DNA from: GCA-003244245 sp036521655
GTDB lineage: Bacteria > Actinomycetota > Actinomycetes > Mycobacteriales > Pseudonocardiaceae
DNA: 6,014 nucleotides
Reading direction: 5' to 3'
NCBI GenBank assembly: GCA_036521655.1
Contig: DATDHI010000295.1
Location: 1 to 6,014, forward strand
Positions 1 through 5,696 of this stretch are shown piece by piece. Positions within the stretch are counted from its first letter, which is position 1, and each line of letters starts with the position of its first letter. Under the pieces are notes generated by a model. That model ran no database searches, was not told the DNA's origin, and saw only the letters and a list, made by a program, of their open reading frames with translations. The translations under genes and the position numbers were made by a program.

Positions 1-855
1 TCGACGGTGCTGGAGTGGCGTCAGCATTTCGTCGAGCACGGCGTGGAGTGGGTTGGTCGGGTCCGTCCGGGCCGCGGTCGAAAGCCGACCATTTCTCAGG
101 AACGGGTTGGGGCGATGGTGCATGACACCTTGCACACTCGCCCGCCGGACGGGGCGACGCATTGGTCGGTGCGTTCGATGGCGAAACATTCGGGGCTGTC
201 GAAGTCTACGGTGCAGAAGATCTGGAGCGCCCGGAAGATCAAGCCTCATTTGATCGAGACGTTCAAGCTGTCCGACGATCCTCGCTTCGAGGAGAAGCTC
301 AAAGATGTGGTGGAGCTGTATCTCAACCCGCCTTCCGATTCGGTGGTCCTCTCGGTCGACGAGAAGTCGCAGATCCAAGCGCTCAACCGTACTCAACCGT
401 CCTTGCCGATGAAGAAAGGGCGAGCGGGGACCATGACCCATGACTACAAGCGCAATGGGACTACCACCCTGTTCGCGGCGCTGAACATCTTCACCGGCTT
501 GCTGATCTTCAAGTGCATGCCTCGGCACCGCAACGGCGAGTTCCTCAAGTTCTTGCGTCTGATCGACAAGAGCATCGCCAAGACCAAGAACATCCACCTG
601 ATCGTCGACAACTACGGAACCCACAAGCATCCCAACGTCCTGGCCTGGCTGGAGAAGCATCCCCGCTTCACGCTGCATTTCATCCCGACCAGCAGCTCGT
701 GGCTCAATCTTGTCGAACGATGGTTCCGGGAGCTCACCGATAAGAAGATCCGCCGCGGGAGCTTCAAGAGCGTCGCCGATCTCATCGAAGCAATCGAGGA
801 TTACATCCGTCATCACAACCACGAACCCAAGCCATACAAGTTGTTGGCGGCGTGA
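1..855 (+). CDS. IS630-like DDE transposase, 5' end outside the window, C-terminus short
   Basis: This would cut and rejoin the ends of an IS630/Tc1-mariner type element. The frame is open from base 1 (S-T-V-L-E-W), so the true start and the first helix-turn-helix lie to the left; the GTG at 7 is internal. Counting from that GTG, a second HTH-like part sits near residues 52-75 (SVRSMAKHSGLSKSTVQKIW). The catalytic triad is visible: D118 in VLSVDEKSQ, D201 in LIVDNYGTHK and E237 in LNLVERWFRE, with 35 residues between the last two, near the family's usual D34E spacing. The C-terminus reads NHEPKPYK and then stops after LLAA. Relatives, as I recall them, continue for some tens of residues with a W-T-x-x-A-x-D/E-I-L motif. 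The tail may therefore have been lost at a junction near 840, although a naturally short variant is possible. Base composition looks less GC-rich than in the genes to the right, which fits a separate origin. Confidence 0.85.
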   Translation, partial: STVLEWRQHFVEHGVEWVGRVRPGRGRKPTISQERVGAMVHDTLHTRPPDGATHWSVRSMAKHSGLSKSTVQKIWSARKIKPHLIETFKLSDDPRFEEKLKDVVELYLNPPSDSVVLSVDEKSQIQALNRTQPSLPMKKGRAGTMTHDYKRNGTTTLFAALNIFTGLLIFKCMPRHRNGEFLKFLRLIDKSIAKTKNIHLIVDNYGTHKHPNVLAWLEKHPRFTLHFIPTSSSWLNLVERWFRELTDKKIRRGSFKSVADLIEAIEDYIRHHNHEPKPYKLLAA

Positions 856-1007
856 CTTCCTGATCATGTAGGCGCGCCGGTCGGTCACGGTGTTTGCGCG
901 GCGGCGGGTCGCTTGGGTGGGTGGCGGCCGGTGAGGATGGGCGGTCCTGTTAGGCGAGGGACCCCCTCCCACCAGTTGGTCGCTGTCGCGGGAGGGGGTC
1001 CAAGGCG
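856..1007. other. Short gap holding the left edge of the next element
   Basis: No gene is supported in these 152 bases. The left boundary of the DUF6431/transposase module must lie somewhere between about 840 and 958, but I could not fix its end because the other end of that element is not in the window. The only clear structure is the hairpin at 959-1001. Long open frames crossing this gap on either strand are low-complexity Arg/Ala/Gly/Ser-rich shadows of the high GC content. Confidence 0.5.
959..1001 (+). promoter_or_regulatory. 12-bp hairpin containing the ribosome binding site of the DUF6431-like gene
   Basis: GGACCCCCTCCC (959-970) is perfectly complementary to GGGAGGGGGTCC (990-1001), with a 19-nt loop that itself contains ACCA-GT-TGGT. 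The right arm supplies the only good Shine-Dalgarno run, GGAGGGGG at 991-998, nine bases before the GTG at 1008. A transcript entering from the left would fold and hide this site. IS10 and IS50 are known to use such hairpins to block transposase synthesis from outside promoters; applying that here is inference. A terminator is less likely because no T-run follows the stem. Confidence 0.55.
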
Positions 1008-1676
1008 GTGTTGCCACCGGTGGCGATCGTATGGCCTTGCCCGTTGTCCGTCGATGCGTATGTCGCGGCGGGTCGTGATGTCGAGGTCCCTCGGCCGGTG
1101 TGCCCGCGCTGTGGCGGGGCGACCACGTGGTGGTCGGGCTATCGCCGCTTCGTGCGTTCGGATGGCGCCAGCCGGGCGATCTTCGTCCCGCGGGTTCGCT
1201 GCGGTCGGTGCCAGACCACAGACGCCCTGCTCCCGGCGTTCGTGTTCTGCGGCCGTCTCGATGTCGTCGAGTCGATCGGCGAGGTGCTCGAGGCGGTGGC
1301 GGTTGGTCCGGGCGGGGTGCGCCCGGCGGCGGCGGCACGCGATGTCCCGCACACCACGGCGCGGGGCTGGGTGCGCCGCTTCGCGGCCCGCGCTGCCGCG
1401 ATGTCGGTCGGGTTCGCGGCGCTGGCGGTCGAGCTGGGGGGCGAGGTCGTGGACGCGATCGGCGATGCCACCGGGCTGGCGTTGGTGGCGATCGCCGCGG
1501 CGTTCGGGGCGGCGAACGCCTTGGCGGGCTGGGGCGCGTTGGGCTGTTGGCGGTTCGTGTCGGCGGTGAGCGGCGGGAGGGTGATCGCGACCAACACGGA
1601 TACGCCCTACCTGATCGTCGGCAGGCGTCGTTTCATGCCTCCTGTCCCGTCGGACGGGACGCGACCCGAGGAGTGA
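1008..1676 (+). CDS. Zinc-ribbon / HTH protein resembling DUF6431, transposon accessory gene
   Basis: This is a 222-residue protein of unknown biochemical role that resembles DUF6431 proteins found beside transposases in actinobacteria. Two CxxC pairs, C32/C35 (CPRC) and C65/C68 (CGRC), are about 30 residues apart and look like a zinc ribbon. Between them lies WWSGYRRFVR, rich in basic and aromatic residues. Residues about 101-127 (PGGVRPAAAARDVPHTTARGW and on) look like a helix-turn-helix, so DNA binding is likely. The rest is Ala-rich and helical, with no signal peptide. GTG at 1008 was chosen because GGAGGGGG lies nine bases upstream; TTG at 1011 is an alternative. The stop codon at 1674-1676 is one base before the transposase ATG, so the two genes form a coupled pair. 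A plausible role is binding the element's ends or the target for the DDE transposase. The family name is from memory; the metal site and HTH are seen in the sequence. Confidence 0.65.
   Translation: MLPPVAIVWPCPLSVDAYVAAGRDVEVPRPVCPRCGGATTWWSGYRRFVRSDGASRAIFVPRVRCGRCQTTDALLPAFVFCGRLDVVESIGEVLEAVAVGPGGVRPAAAARDVPHTTARGWVRRFAARAAAMSVGFAALAVELGGEVVDAIGDATGLALVAIAAAFGAANALAGWGALGCWRFVSAVSGGRVIATNTDTPYLIVGRRRFMPPVPSDGTRPEE
1644..1660 (+). promoter_or_regulatory. 7-bp hairpin just upstream of the transposase ribosome binding site
   Basis: GTCCCGT (1644-1650) and ACGGGAC (1654-1660) form a perfect 7-bp stem with a CGG loop, at the very end of the DUF6431-like frame. The Shine-Dalgarno GAGGAG at 1668-1673 follows eight bases later, and the transposase ATG is at 1678. 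A ribosome finishing the first gene would melt this stem, so it may help tie translation of the two genes. It could also be a chance product of high GC. Confidence 0.3.
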
Positions 1677-1677
1677 C

Positions 1678-2436
1678 ATGGACCACGACCAGCAAGAGGC
1701 GGTGGCGTTGCACCGCTGGGGTGTGATCGCGGAGGCCGCCAACACCCGGTTGACTCCCGCCGAGCGGGGCGCGGTGGTGCGGGCCATCGCCTCCCGTGGC
1801 CACCTGCACCCTGACGGGACCGAACGCCGTTACTCGCGGGGCACGATCGACCGTTGGGTCAGAGCGTGGCGTGGCGGTGGGCTCGACGCGCTCCGCCCCG
1901 CAGCGCGCGCCGATGTCGGCACGGTCCGGGCCCACCCGGAGTTGTTCGCTGAGGCGGCCGCGCTCCGCTTGGAGCTCCCGTCCCGATCGGCAGCCCAGAT
2001 CGCGTCGATCCTGTTTCACCGCCACCGGATCCGGGTCGCCGAGCGCACCGTGCGCGCCCAGCTGCGACGGGCCGGGCTGCATCGCGAGGCGCTCGAGGCC
2101 GAACCGAAGGTGTTCGGCCGTTACGAGGCCGAGCATCCCAACGACCGGTGGATCACCGATGTGCTGGTCGGGCCGTGGGTGCCCTGGCCACGGGTTGACG
2201 CATCGGTGCGAGCCCGGCTGTTTTTGATCGTGGACGATCATTCCCGCCTGATCGTCGACGGCCGGTTCTTCGCCCACGAGAACGCCCGGGCCTGCCAGGA
2301 GCTGCTGCGCCGGGCGATCGTGCGCCGCGGGATCCCCGTCGTGCTCTACGCCGATTATGCCGATGTTCGCGTTATGCCGACCTCGGCCCGAAGACCGTTG
2401 CCGCAAGCGGTGATCGCGCTCAGCAGATCGGCATAA
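1678..2436 (+). pseudogene. IS481/Mu-type DDE transposase, truncated by the RIT element
   Basis: The frame encodes 252 residues, but only about the first 225 are native. Residues about 25-75 form a HTH region (LTPAERGAVVRAIASRG, then YSRGTIDRWVRAWRGGG). A second one lies near 100-133 (SRSAAQIASILFHRH and RTVRAQLRRAG). The integrase (rve) fold follows. The first catalytic Asp is D161 in RWITD, then comes LIVDDHSRLIV, and the second is D226 in VVLYAD. The frame then enters the RIT terminal repeat and gains an unrelated tail of about 26 residues (from Y227) ending at a TAA inside the repeat. The catalytic Glu and the C-terminal part are missing, so it cannot be an active enzyme. The start ATG has GAGGAG at 1668-1673 and lies one base after the upstream stop codon. 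The D226 codon is the first three bases of the repeat (2353-2355), so the exact joint could be a few bases either side. IS481 versus a broader Mu-type label is uncertain. Confidence 0.85.
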
Positions 2437-2438
2437 TC
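2035..2438. repeat. Long inverted repeat, left copy (404 bp or more)
   Basis: Bases 2035-2438 are the reverse complement of 5611-6014, pairing by the rule that positions sum to 8049. I count seven mismatches, at 2172, 2196, 2202, 2223, 2224, 2340 and 2427. The first six fall in the transposase frame and all are silent. The repeat has two parts: 2035-2352 is transposase sequence outside the RIT element, and 2353-2438 is the RIT terminal repeat. The outer limit is set only by the window end at 6014, so the real repeat may be longer. Confidence 0.95.
2353..2438. repeat. RIT element terminal inverted repeat, left end
   Basis: This 86-bp repeat matches 5611-5696 in inverted orientation with one mismatch (A at 2427). 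It holds three copies of TTATGCCGA: direct copies at 2356-2364 and 2372-2380, starting 16 bases apart, and an inverted copy at 2428-2436. Its own ends, GATTATGCCGAT and ATCGGCATAATC, are perfect 12-bp complements. A smaller hairpin lies in the middle (ACCG 2394-2397 with CGGT 2408-2411, flanked by CGA/TCG). These 9-mers are the likely binding arms of the recombinases, but that is inference. The inner edge overlaps two bases of the ritC stop codon. Confidence 0.85.
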
Positions 2439-3426
2439 AGAGGGCGTCGAGGAAGGCGAGCAAGGTGTCGGGGGCGCGATAGCGGCCGGGTTTGGTGGCG
2501 GGTGGAGTGACGCGGGCGATGGCCTTTTCCTTCTGTCGCATGTCGGCGTGAAGGTAAACGTCTGTGGTCGAGACCTGCGAATGCCCGAGCCACAGGGCGA
2601 TCACCGTGACATCGACGCCTTCGAGCAGGAGCCTCATCGCGCAGCTATGCCTGAGCGTATGGGCGGTCACGTGCTTGGCCCGTATCGACGGGCAGCGCTC
2701 GGCGGCAAACGCGGCGTAGAGGGTGATGCGGTGCTCGATGGCGTCACGGCTGAGCCGTTTGCCGGTGACGGTCGGGAACAGCGGTTCGGCGCCGTTGCCA
2801 CCGCGTTCGGCGAGCCAGGCCCGCAGCACCTCGACGGTGTGGGACACGAGCGGTGTTCGGCGCTCCTTTCGGCCCTTGCCGACGGTGTGCACGTTGGCGC
2901 CGGCGCCAAGGGTGACATCGGCGTAGGTGAGCGCGGCGAGCTCGGAGATCCGCAGCCCGGTCTGGACGGCGAGCAGGAGCATGGCGTGGTCACGTCGACC
3001 CGTCCAGGTGGCCGGGTCGCAGGCAGCGAGGAGGGCGTCGATCTCCTCCTCGGTGAGATAGGTGACGAGGTTGCGCTGATGACGTTTGGTAGGGATGGCC
3101 AGGACCCGTTGGATGGTGGCGGCATGTTCGGGATGGCGGAGGGCGGCGTAGGCGAACAGCGAATGGATCGTGGCGAGCCGGTTGTTCCGAGTCCGGACAC
3201 TGTTGTCACGATCTCGCTCCAGATGCTCCAAGAAGGCGGCCACGAGCGGGGCGTCGACGTCGCCGATGTCGAGTTCGGACGGCTGCTTGTGGGTCTGGGC
3301 GGCGGCGAAGCGCACCAGCAGCCTCAGCGTCGTGCGATACGCGACGATCGTGTTGGGGCTGGCGCCGCGCTGGCCGAGGAGCCGGTCGGTGAAGAACGCC
3401 TGGAGGGTCGGAGCGAGCGCGGTCAT
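2437..3426 (-). CDS. ritC: Tyrosine recombinase RitC, third gene of the trio
   Basis: RitC is a DNA strand-cutting and rejoining enzyme of the tyrosine recombinase family, of 329 residues. Residues about 1-100 form a SAM-like core-binding domain (GASPNTIVAYRTTLRLLVRF). The catalytic domain carries the full set: R159 in TGLRISEL, K184 in GKGRKERR, H256 and R259 in AHTLRH, H282 in WLGHS, and nucleophile Y291 in TTDVYLHAD. The ATG at 3426 was chosen because it overlaps the ritB stop as ATGA, and because the 53 residues added by the longer open frame (to 3585) are Arg/Pro-rich and read through ritB coding sequence. A weak GGGGCG lies upstream, so translation probably depends on ritB. The TGA stop (2439-2437) uses the last two bases of the left terminal repeat. 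The protein ends with KEKAIARVTPP and a short tail, typical of this subgroup as I recall it. No damage is visible. Confidence 0.9.
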   Translation of the reverse strand: MTALAPTLQAFFTDRLLGQRGASPNTIVAYRTTLRLLVRFAAAQTHKQPSELDIGDVDAPLVAAFLEHLERDRDNSVRTRNNRLATIHSLFAYAALRHPEHAATIQRVLAIPTKRHQRNLVTYLTEEEIDALLAACDPATWTGRRDHAMLLLAVQTGLRISELAALTYADVTLGAGANVHTVGKGRKERRTPLVSHTVEVLRAWLAERGGNGAEPLFPTVTGKRLSRDAIEHRITLYAAFAAERCPSIRAKHVTAHTLRHSCAMRLLLEGVDVTVIALWLGHSQVSTTDVYLHADMRQKEKAIARVTPPATKPGRYRAPDTLLAFLDAL

Positions 3427-4346
3427 CGCTGCGCCCCGAACCGGCCGTCGAGACGGGCGGCGGCGAACTCCATCAACTCGGGTGCCGCCGACAAGTACCA
3501 GTATGTGCCGGCCGGATTGACGTGACCGAGGAACGTGGACAGCACCGGCAGGCGGCCACCGATGTCGACTCCTGATCGGTGCCACTCGATCAGGGTGCGA
3601 ACGGCGAAGGAGTGTCTGAGGTCATGAATCCTGGCGCGGACGGTCGGGGTCCGGACCCCGACGGCGGTGCTGAGCTCACGGAACGTCGTGTGCACTCCGC
3701 CAGGGAGCAGACAGGTGCCGACCCCCGAGACGAAGAACGTGGCGCACCTCGGCTTGGGACACAACTGGTCGCGGCGCGACGCGTAGCGGCCGAGGGCGTG
3801 GACGGCGCTGGGGTGCAGTGGCACCAGCCGGGACCGGTCGAACTTGGCCTCGCGGATCGTGACCACCCCGTCGTCGAGGTCGACGTCGTCTCGGCCCAGG
3901 CCGATCGCCTCACCGATCCGCATGCCGGTGGTGGCGAGTAGACCGAGGAGGGCTTCATAGCTCGCGGCCCGCAGCGGTGGCCGCAACCATCGGGCGGCGT
4001 CGAGCAGCGCCGCGATCTCGGACGCGGACCACAGATGAGGGGTTCGCCGCTGCGTCGCCGACGGCCAGATCCCCGCCGGTGGGATCTCCGTGTTCGGATC
4101 GATTGTGTGCAGGTATCGGGCAAACCCGCGGGCCGCTCCCAGTCGGTGAGCGAGCGAGATCGACTGCACCGAGTCTCCCGGCAGGGCGGCCCAGGCGATC
4201 GCCAACTCTACGGTCACCGTCGAAGCCCCGGCGGCTTCGACGTAGGCCGCCAGCTGTGGGAGCACCTGTCCCGGGAAGACAAGTTTGAAGCCCAGCGACC
4301 GGCGCATCGCCAGGTACTCCTCGACATGTTTGGCGAGGGCGGTCAC
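3423..4346 (-). CDS. ritB: Tyrosine recombinase RitB, second gene of the trio
   Basis: RitB is a 307-residue tyrosine recombinase expected to act with RitA and RitC on the element's ends. The N-terminal part (about 1-100) begins ALAKHVEEYLAMRRSLGFK, a core-binding domain start common among RitB-like proteins. Catalytic residues are R143 in TGMRIGEA, K168 in REAKFDRSR, H241 and R244 in IHDLRH, H275 in FLGHVNP, and nucleophile Y284 in TYWYLS. All six expected residues are present and nothing looks broken. The start is GTG at 4346, whose GTGA overlaps the ritA stop codon; GGGAG lies about nine bases upstream. The stop overlaps the ritC start as ATGA. The two overlaps suggest one mRNA and linked translation, which would keep the three proteins in proportion. 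Confidence 0.9.
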   Translation of the reverse strand: MTALAKHVEEYLAMRRSLGFKLVFPGQVLPQLAAYVEAAGASTVTVELAIAWAALPGDSVQSISLAHRLGAARGFARYLHTIDPNTEIPPAGIWPSATQRRTPHLWSASEIAALLDAARWLRPPLRAASYEALLGLLATTGMRIGEAIGLGRDDVDLDDGVVTIREAKFDRSRLVPLHPSAVHALGRYASRRDQLCPKPRCATFFVSGVGTCLLPGGVHTTFRELSTAVGVRTPTVRARIHDLRHSFAVRTLIEWHRSGVDIGGRLPVLSTFLGHVNPAGTYWYLSAAPELMEFAAARLDGRFGAQR

Positions 4347-5560
4347 CGCGGCTCAACTCCCGGCCACGGCAGTGCCAGCTGGCGCAGGGCAGCCAGGTCG
4401 ACGCGGGCATAGATCGCCGTTGACGATGTGCTGCATTGACGCAGCACCTGGCCGATCTCCGGGAGCCCGACCCCGGCGGCGACCATCTCACACGCCAAGG
4501 TGTGGCGAAGCCGGTGTGCCCCGACCTCAGGCAGCCCAGCGCGCCGGCACGCACGGCGCACCACGCAGGACACCCCACCACGTCCCAGTGGCCCGATCGG
4601 GGCGAGCGATCGCAAGAACACCTCCCGGCGGGTGTTGCGGGGTCGCCCGCGACGCAGGTAGCCGACGATCGCCTCGCCCACCTCGGCAGGCAGAGGAAGA
4701 CGGTCCTGGCGGCGGCCCTTGCCGAGCACCGTGATCTCCCCCGCCCGCCAGTTGACGTCATCAAGGGTCAGGCGGGCGACCTCACCGGCGCGCAAGCCCA
4801 GACGGAGCAGCACGATCAAGATCGCGTAGTCGCGCCGCCCATCGGATCGTCGCCGGTCACACGACCTCAACAACGCGATCGCAGCGGCGTGGCTAATCCC
4901 CTTCGGCAGCGATGAGTGGCGCCGTCCCGTGACCGCCAGCGCAGCCCCGGACAGCTCCGCGTCCACCAAGCCCTCGAGGAAACAGAACCGCAGGAAGGAG
5001 CGCAGACCGGCCACGAAGTACTGGGCCGAGCCGGCCGACACCCGTCCCGCCTCGTCCCTCACCGCTTTGGTCACGTCCGCCGGTGTCACCGTGCTGAGAT
5101 CCCCCTCGACGCTGCAGCTGGCCAGGAACCGCTGCGCCCGGACCGCGTATGCGTCCGTCGTGCATTCGGCCAGGCCCCGTTCAGTGCGCAAGTGCCGGCG
5201 GAACGAGGCGAGCAGGACGTCGTTGGCCGAAGTCGGAGCGGACGGCGCCTCCTCCACGAGCACACCCGATGCCCGCAACACCCCCAACAGGAGACCCAAT
5301 CCCTGAAACGAGCAGTTGCGGTCCCCAACCCGGGCACGACGCGACTTGAGGAACTGCTCGAGGCGATCGGTCGTCAACTCGGCCGCCGCCACCGCGGCGG
5401 CCTCCATCCAGCGGCTCAGGTGGGCTATCTGGCGCAACTCATTGACGGTGGTGAGCGCCGTGTAGCCGAAATCCTCCAGGCGCGACCTGTACGCATCCGC
5501 GAAGGGAGCCAACGGCCCCTTGACCACAACCTTGGTGACCTTGCTCGTCGGTCTTCCCAT
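4343..5560 (-). CDS. ritA: Tyrosine recombinase RitA, first gene of the trio, with His-to-Gln change
   Basis: RitA is a 405-residue tyrosine recombinase and the first gene of the operon. It has a long N-terminal region (about 1-110), then a core-binding domain (about 113-195, LLASFRRHLRTERGLAECTT and on), then the catalytic domain. Seen catalytic residues are R257 in GLRAGEV, K281 in GKGRRQDR, H349 and R352 in AHRLRH, and nucleophile Y384 in TAIYARVD. The second His position, usually in a motif like LRHRS in RitA relatives as I recall them, is Q375 in VLRQCS (codon CAA). This position is His or Trp in most active family members, so activity may be reduced or altered. The C-terminus LRQLALPWPG looks complete. 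The ATG at 5560 is preceded by AGGAGG (5570-5565), the best ribosome binding site in the operon, but it lies inside a hairpin. The stop codon overlaps the ritB start. Confidence 0.9.
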   Translation of the reverse strand: MGRPTSKVTKVVVKGPLAPFADAYRSRLEDFGYTALTTVNELRQIAHLSRWMEAAAVAAAELTTDRLEQFLKSRRARVGDRNCSFQGLGLLLGVLRASGVLVEEAPSAPTSANDVLLASFRRHLRTERGLAECTTDAYAVRAQRFLASCSVEGDLSTVTPADVTKAVRDEAGRVSAGSAQYFVAGLRSFLRFCFLEGLVDAELSGAALAVTGRRHSSLPKGISHAAAIALLRSCDRRRSDGRRDYAILIVLLRLGLRAGEVARLTLDDVNWRAGEITVLGKGRRQDRLPLPAEVGEAIVGYLRRGRPRNTRREVFLRSLAPIGPLGRGGVSCVVRRACRRAGLPEVGAHRLRHTLACEMVAAGVGLPEIGQVLRQCSTSSTAIYARVDLAALRQLALPWPGVEPR

Positions 5561-5562
5561 AG

Positions 5563-5594
5563 CCCCTCCTTCTCTCGGATCGGAGAAGGAAGGA
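5563..5594 (-). promoter_or_regulatory. Hairpin that buries the ritA ribosome binding site
   Basis: In the ritA transcript, CCTTCCTTCTC (5593-5583) pairs with GAGAAGGAGGG (5574-5564) around an 8-nt loop (CGATCCGA). The stem has 11 pairs with one U-G wobble, and a further U-G pair (5594 with 5563) can close it. The Shine-Dalgarno AGGAGG at 5570-5565 lies wholly in the right arm, four bases before the ATG. The fold should limit ritA translation, and through the coupled overlaps ritB and ritC as well. Similar ribosome-site hairpins are known in IS10 and IS50. Opening by a protein, an RNA or an alternative fold is not visible here. Confidence 0.6.
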
Positions 5595-5610
5595 TCCGTC
5601 CAGCCGCGTG

Positions 5611-5696
5611 GATTATGCCGACCTGCTGAGCGCGATCACCGCTTGCGGCAACGGTCTTCGGGCCGAGGTCGGCATAACGCGAACATCGGCATAATC
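5611..5696. repeat. RIT element terminal inverted repeat, right end
   Basis: This is the inverted match of 2353-2438 with one difference (C at 5622). Copies of the 9-mer lie at 5613-5621 (TTATGCCGA) and in reverse at 5669-5677 and 5685-5693. The difference breaks the last base pairs of the 12-bp self-complement seen in the left end, so the two ends differ slightly in folding potential. The repeat faces the ritA leader, with 50 bases to the ATG, so any promoter internal to the element must lie in or next to it. Confidence 0.85.
5612..5617 (-). promoter_or_regulatory. Possible -10 box for ritABC inside the terminal repeat
   Basis: On the minus strand these bases read CATAAT, a 5/6 match to TATAAT, about 52 bases before the ritA ATG. 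A start site a few bases downstream would give a leader that includes the ribosome-site hairpin. No convincing -35 box is seen at the usual distance, so this is a weak call. If true, recombinase binding to the overlapping 9-mer (5613-5621) would repress the operon. Confidence 0.2.

Larger units (their letters stand above)
2353..5696 (-). mobile_element. RIT-type element: three tyrosine recombinases between 86-bp inverted repeats
   Basis: This 3,344-bp element carries only ritA, ritB and ritC, all on the minus strand and overlapping by four bases at each joint. It is bounded by 86-bp terminal inverted repeats. The order and sizes (405, 307 and 329 residues) match the RIT (recombinase in trio) elements described in several bacterial phyla. 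No cargo gene is present: the ritC stop touches the left repeat, and only 50 bases separate the right repeat from ritA. It has inserted into a DDE transposase gene, but both flanks show the same N-terminal side of that gene in inverted orientation, so no target duplication or empty-site reconstruction is possible from the window. The precise outer bases are uncertain because GCCGAT occurs on both sides of the joint. Confidence 0.85.

Noticed and set aside
959..1001. Rho-independent terminator after the IS630 gene
   Set aside because: The stem is strong but no T-run follows on the plus strand, and the right arm serves better as the ribosome site for the gene at 1008.
913..1569. 218-residue plus-strand open frame
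   Set aside because: It is Arg/Ser/Gly-rich with no domain and overlaps the better supported frame starting at 1008.
885..1787. 300-residue minus-strand open frame
   Set aside because: It is low complexity, rich in Arg, Ala and Pro, has no recognisable domain and lies opposite the DUF6431-like gene. It is a shadow of high GC content.
2353..2438. The terminal repeat as an integron attC site
   Set aside because: Its length and folding are similar, but the expected attC end boxes are not convincingly present. There is no integron integrase or cassette array, and the matching repeat at the other end fits a transposon-like end better.
2548..3525. 325-residue plus-strand open frame antisense to ritC
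   Set aside because: It is low complexity and lies opposite a gene with a full set of catalytic residues.
3427..3585. 53-residue N-terminal extension of RitC in the longer open frame
   Set aside because: It is Arg/Pro-rich, lies inside the ritB coding sequence and has no domain features. The ATG at 3426 makes the ATGA overlap expected for this trio.
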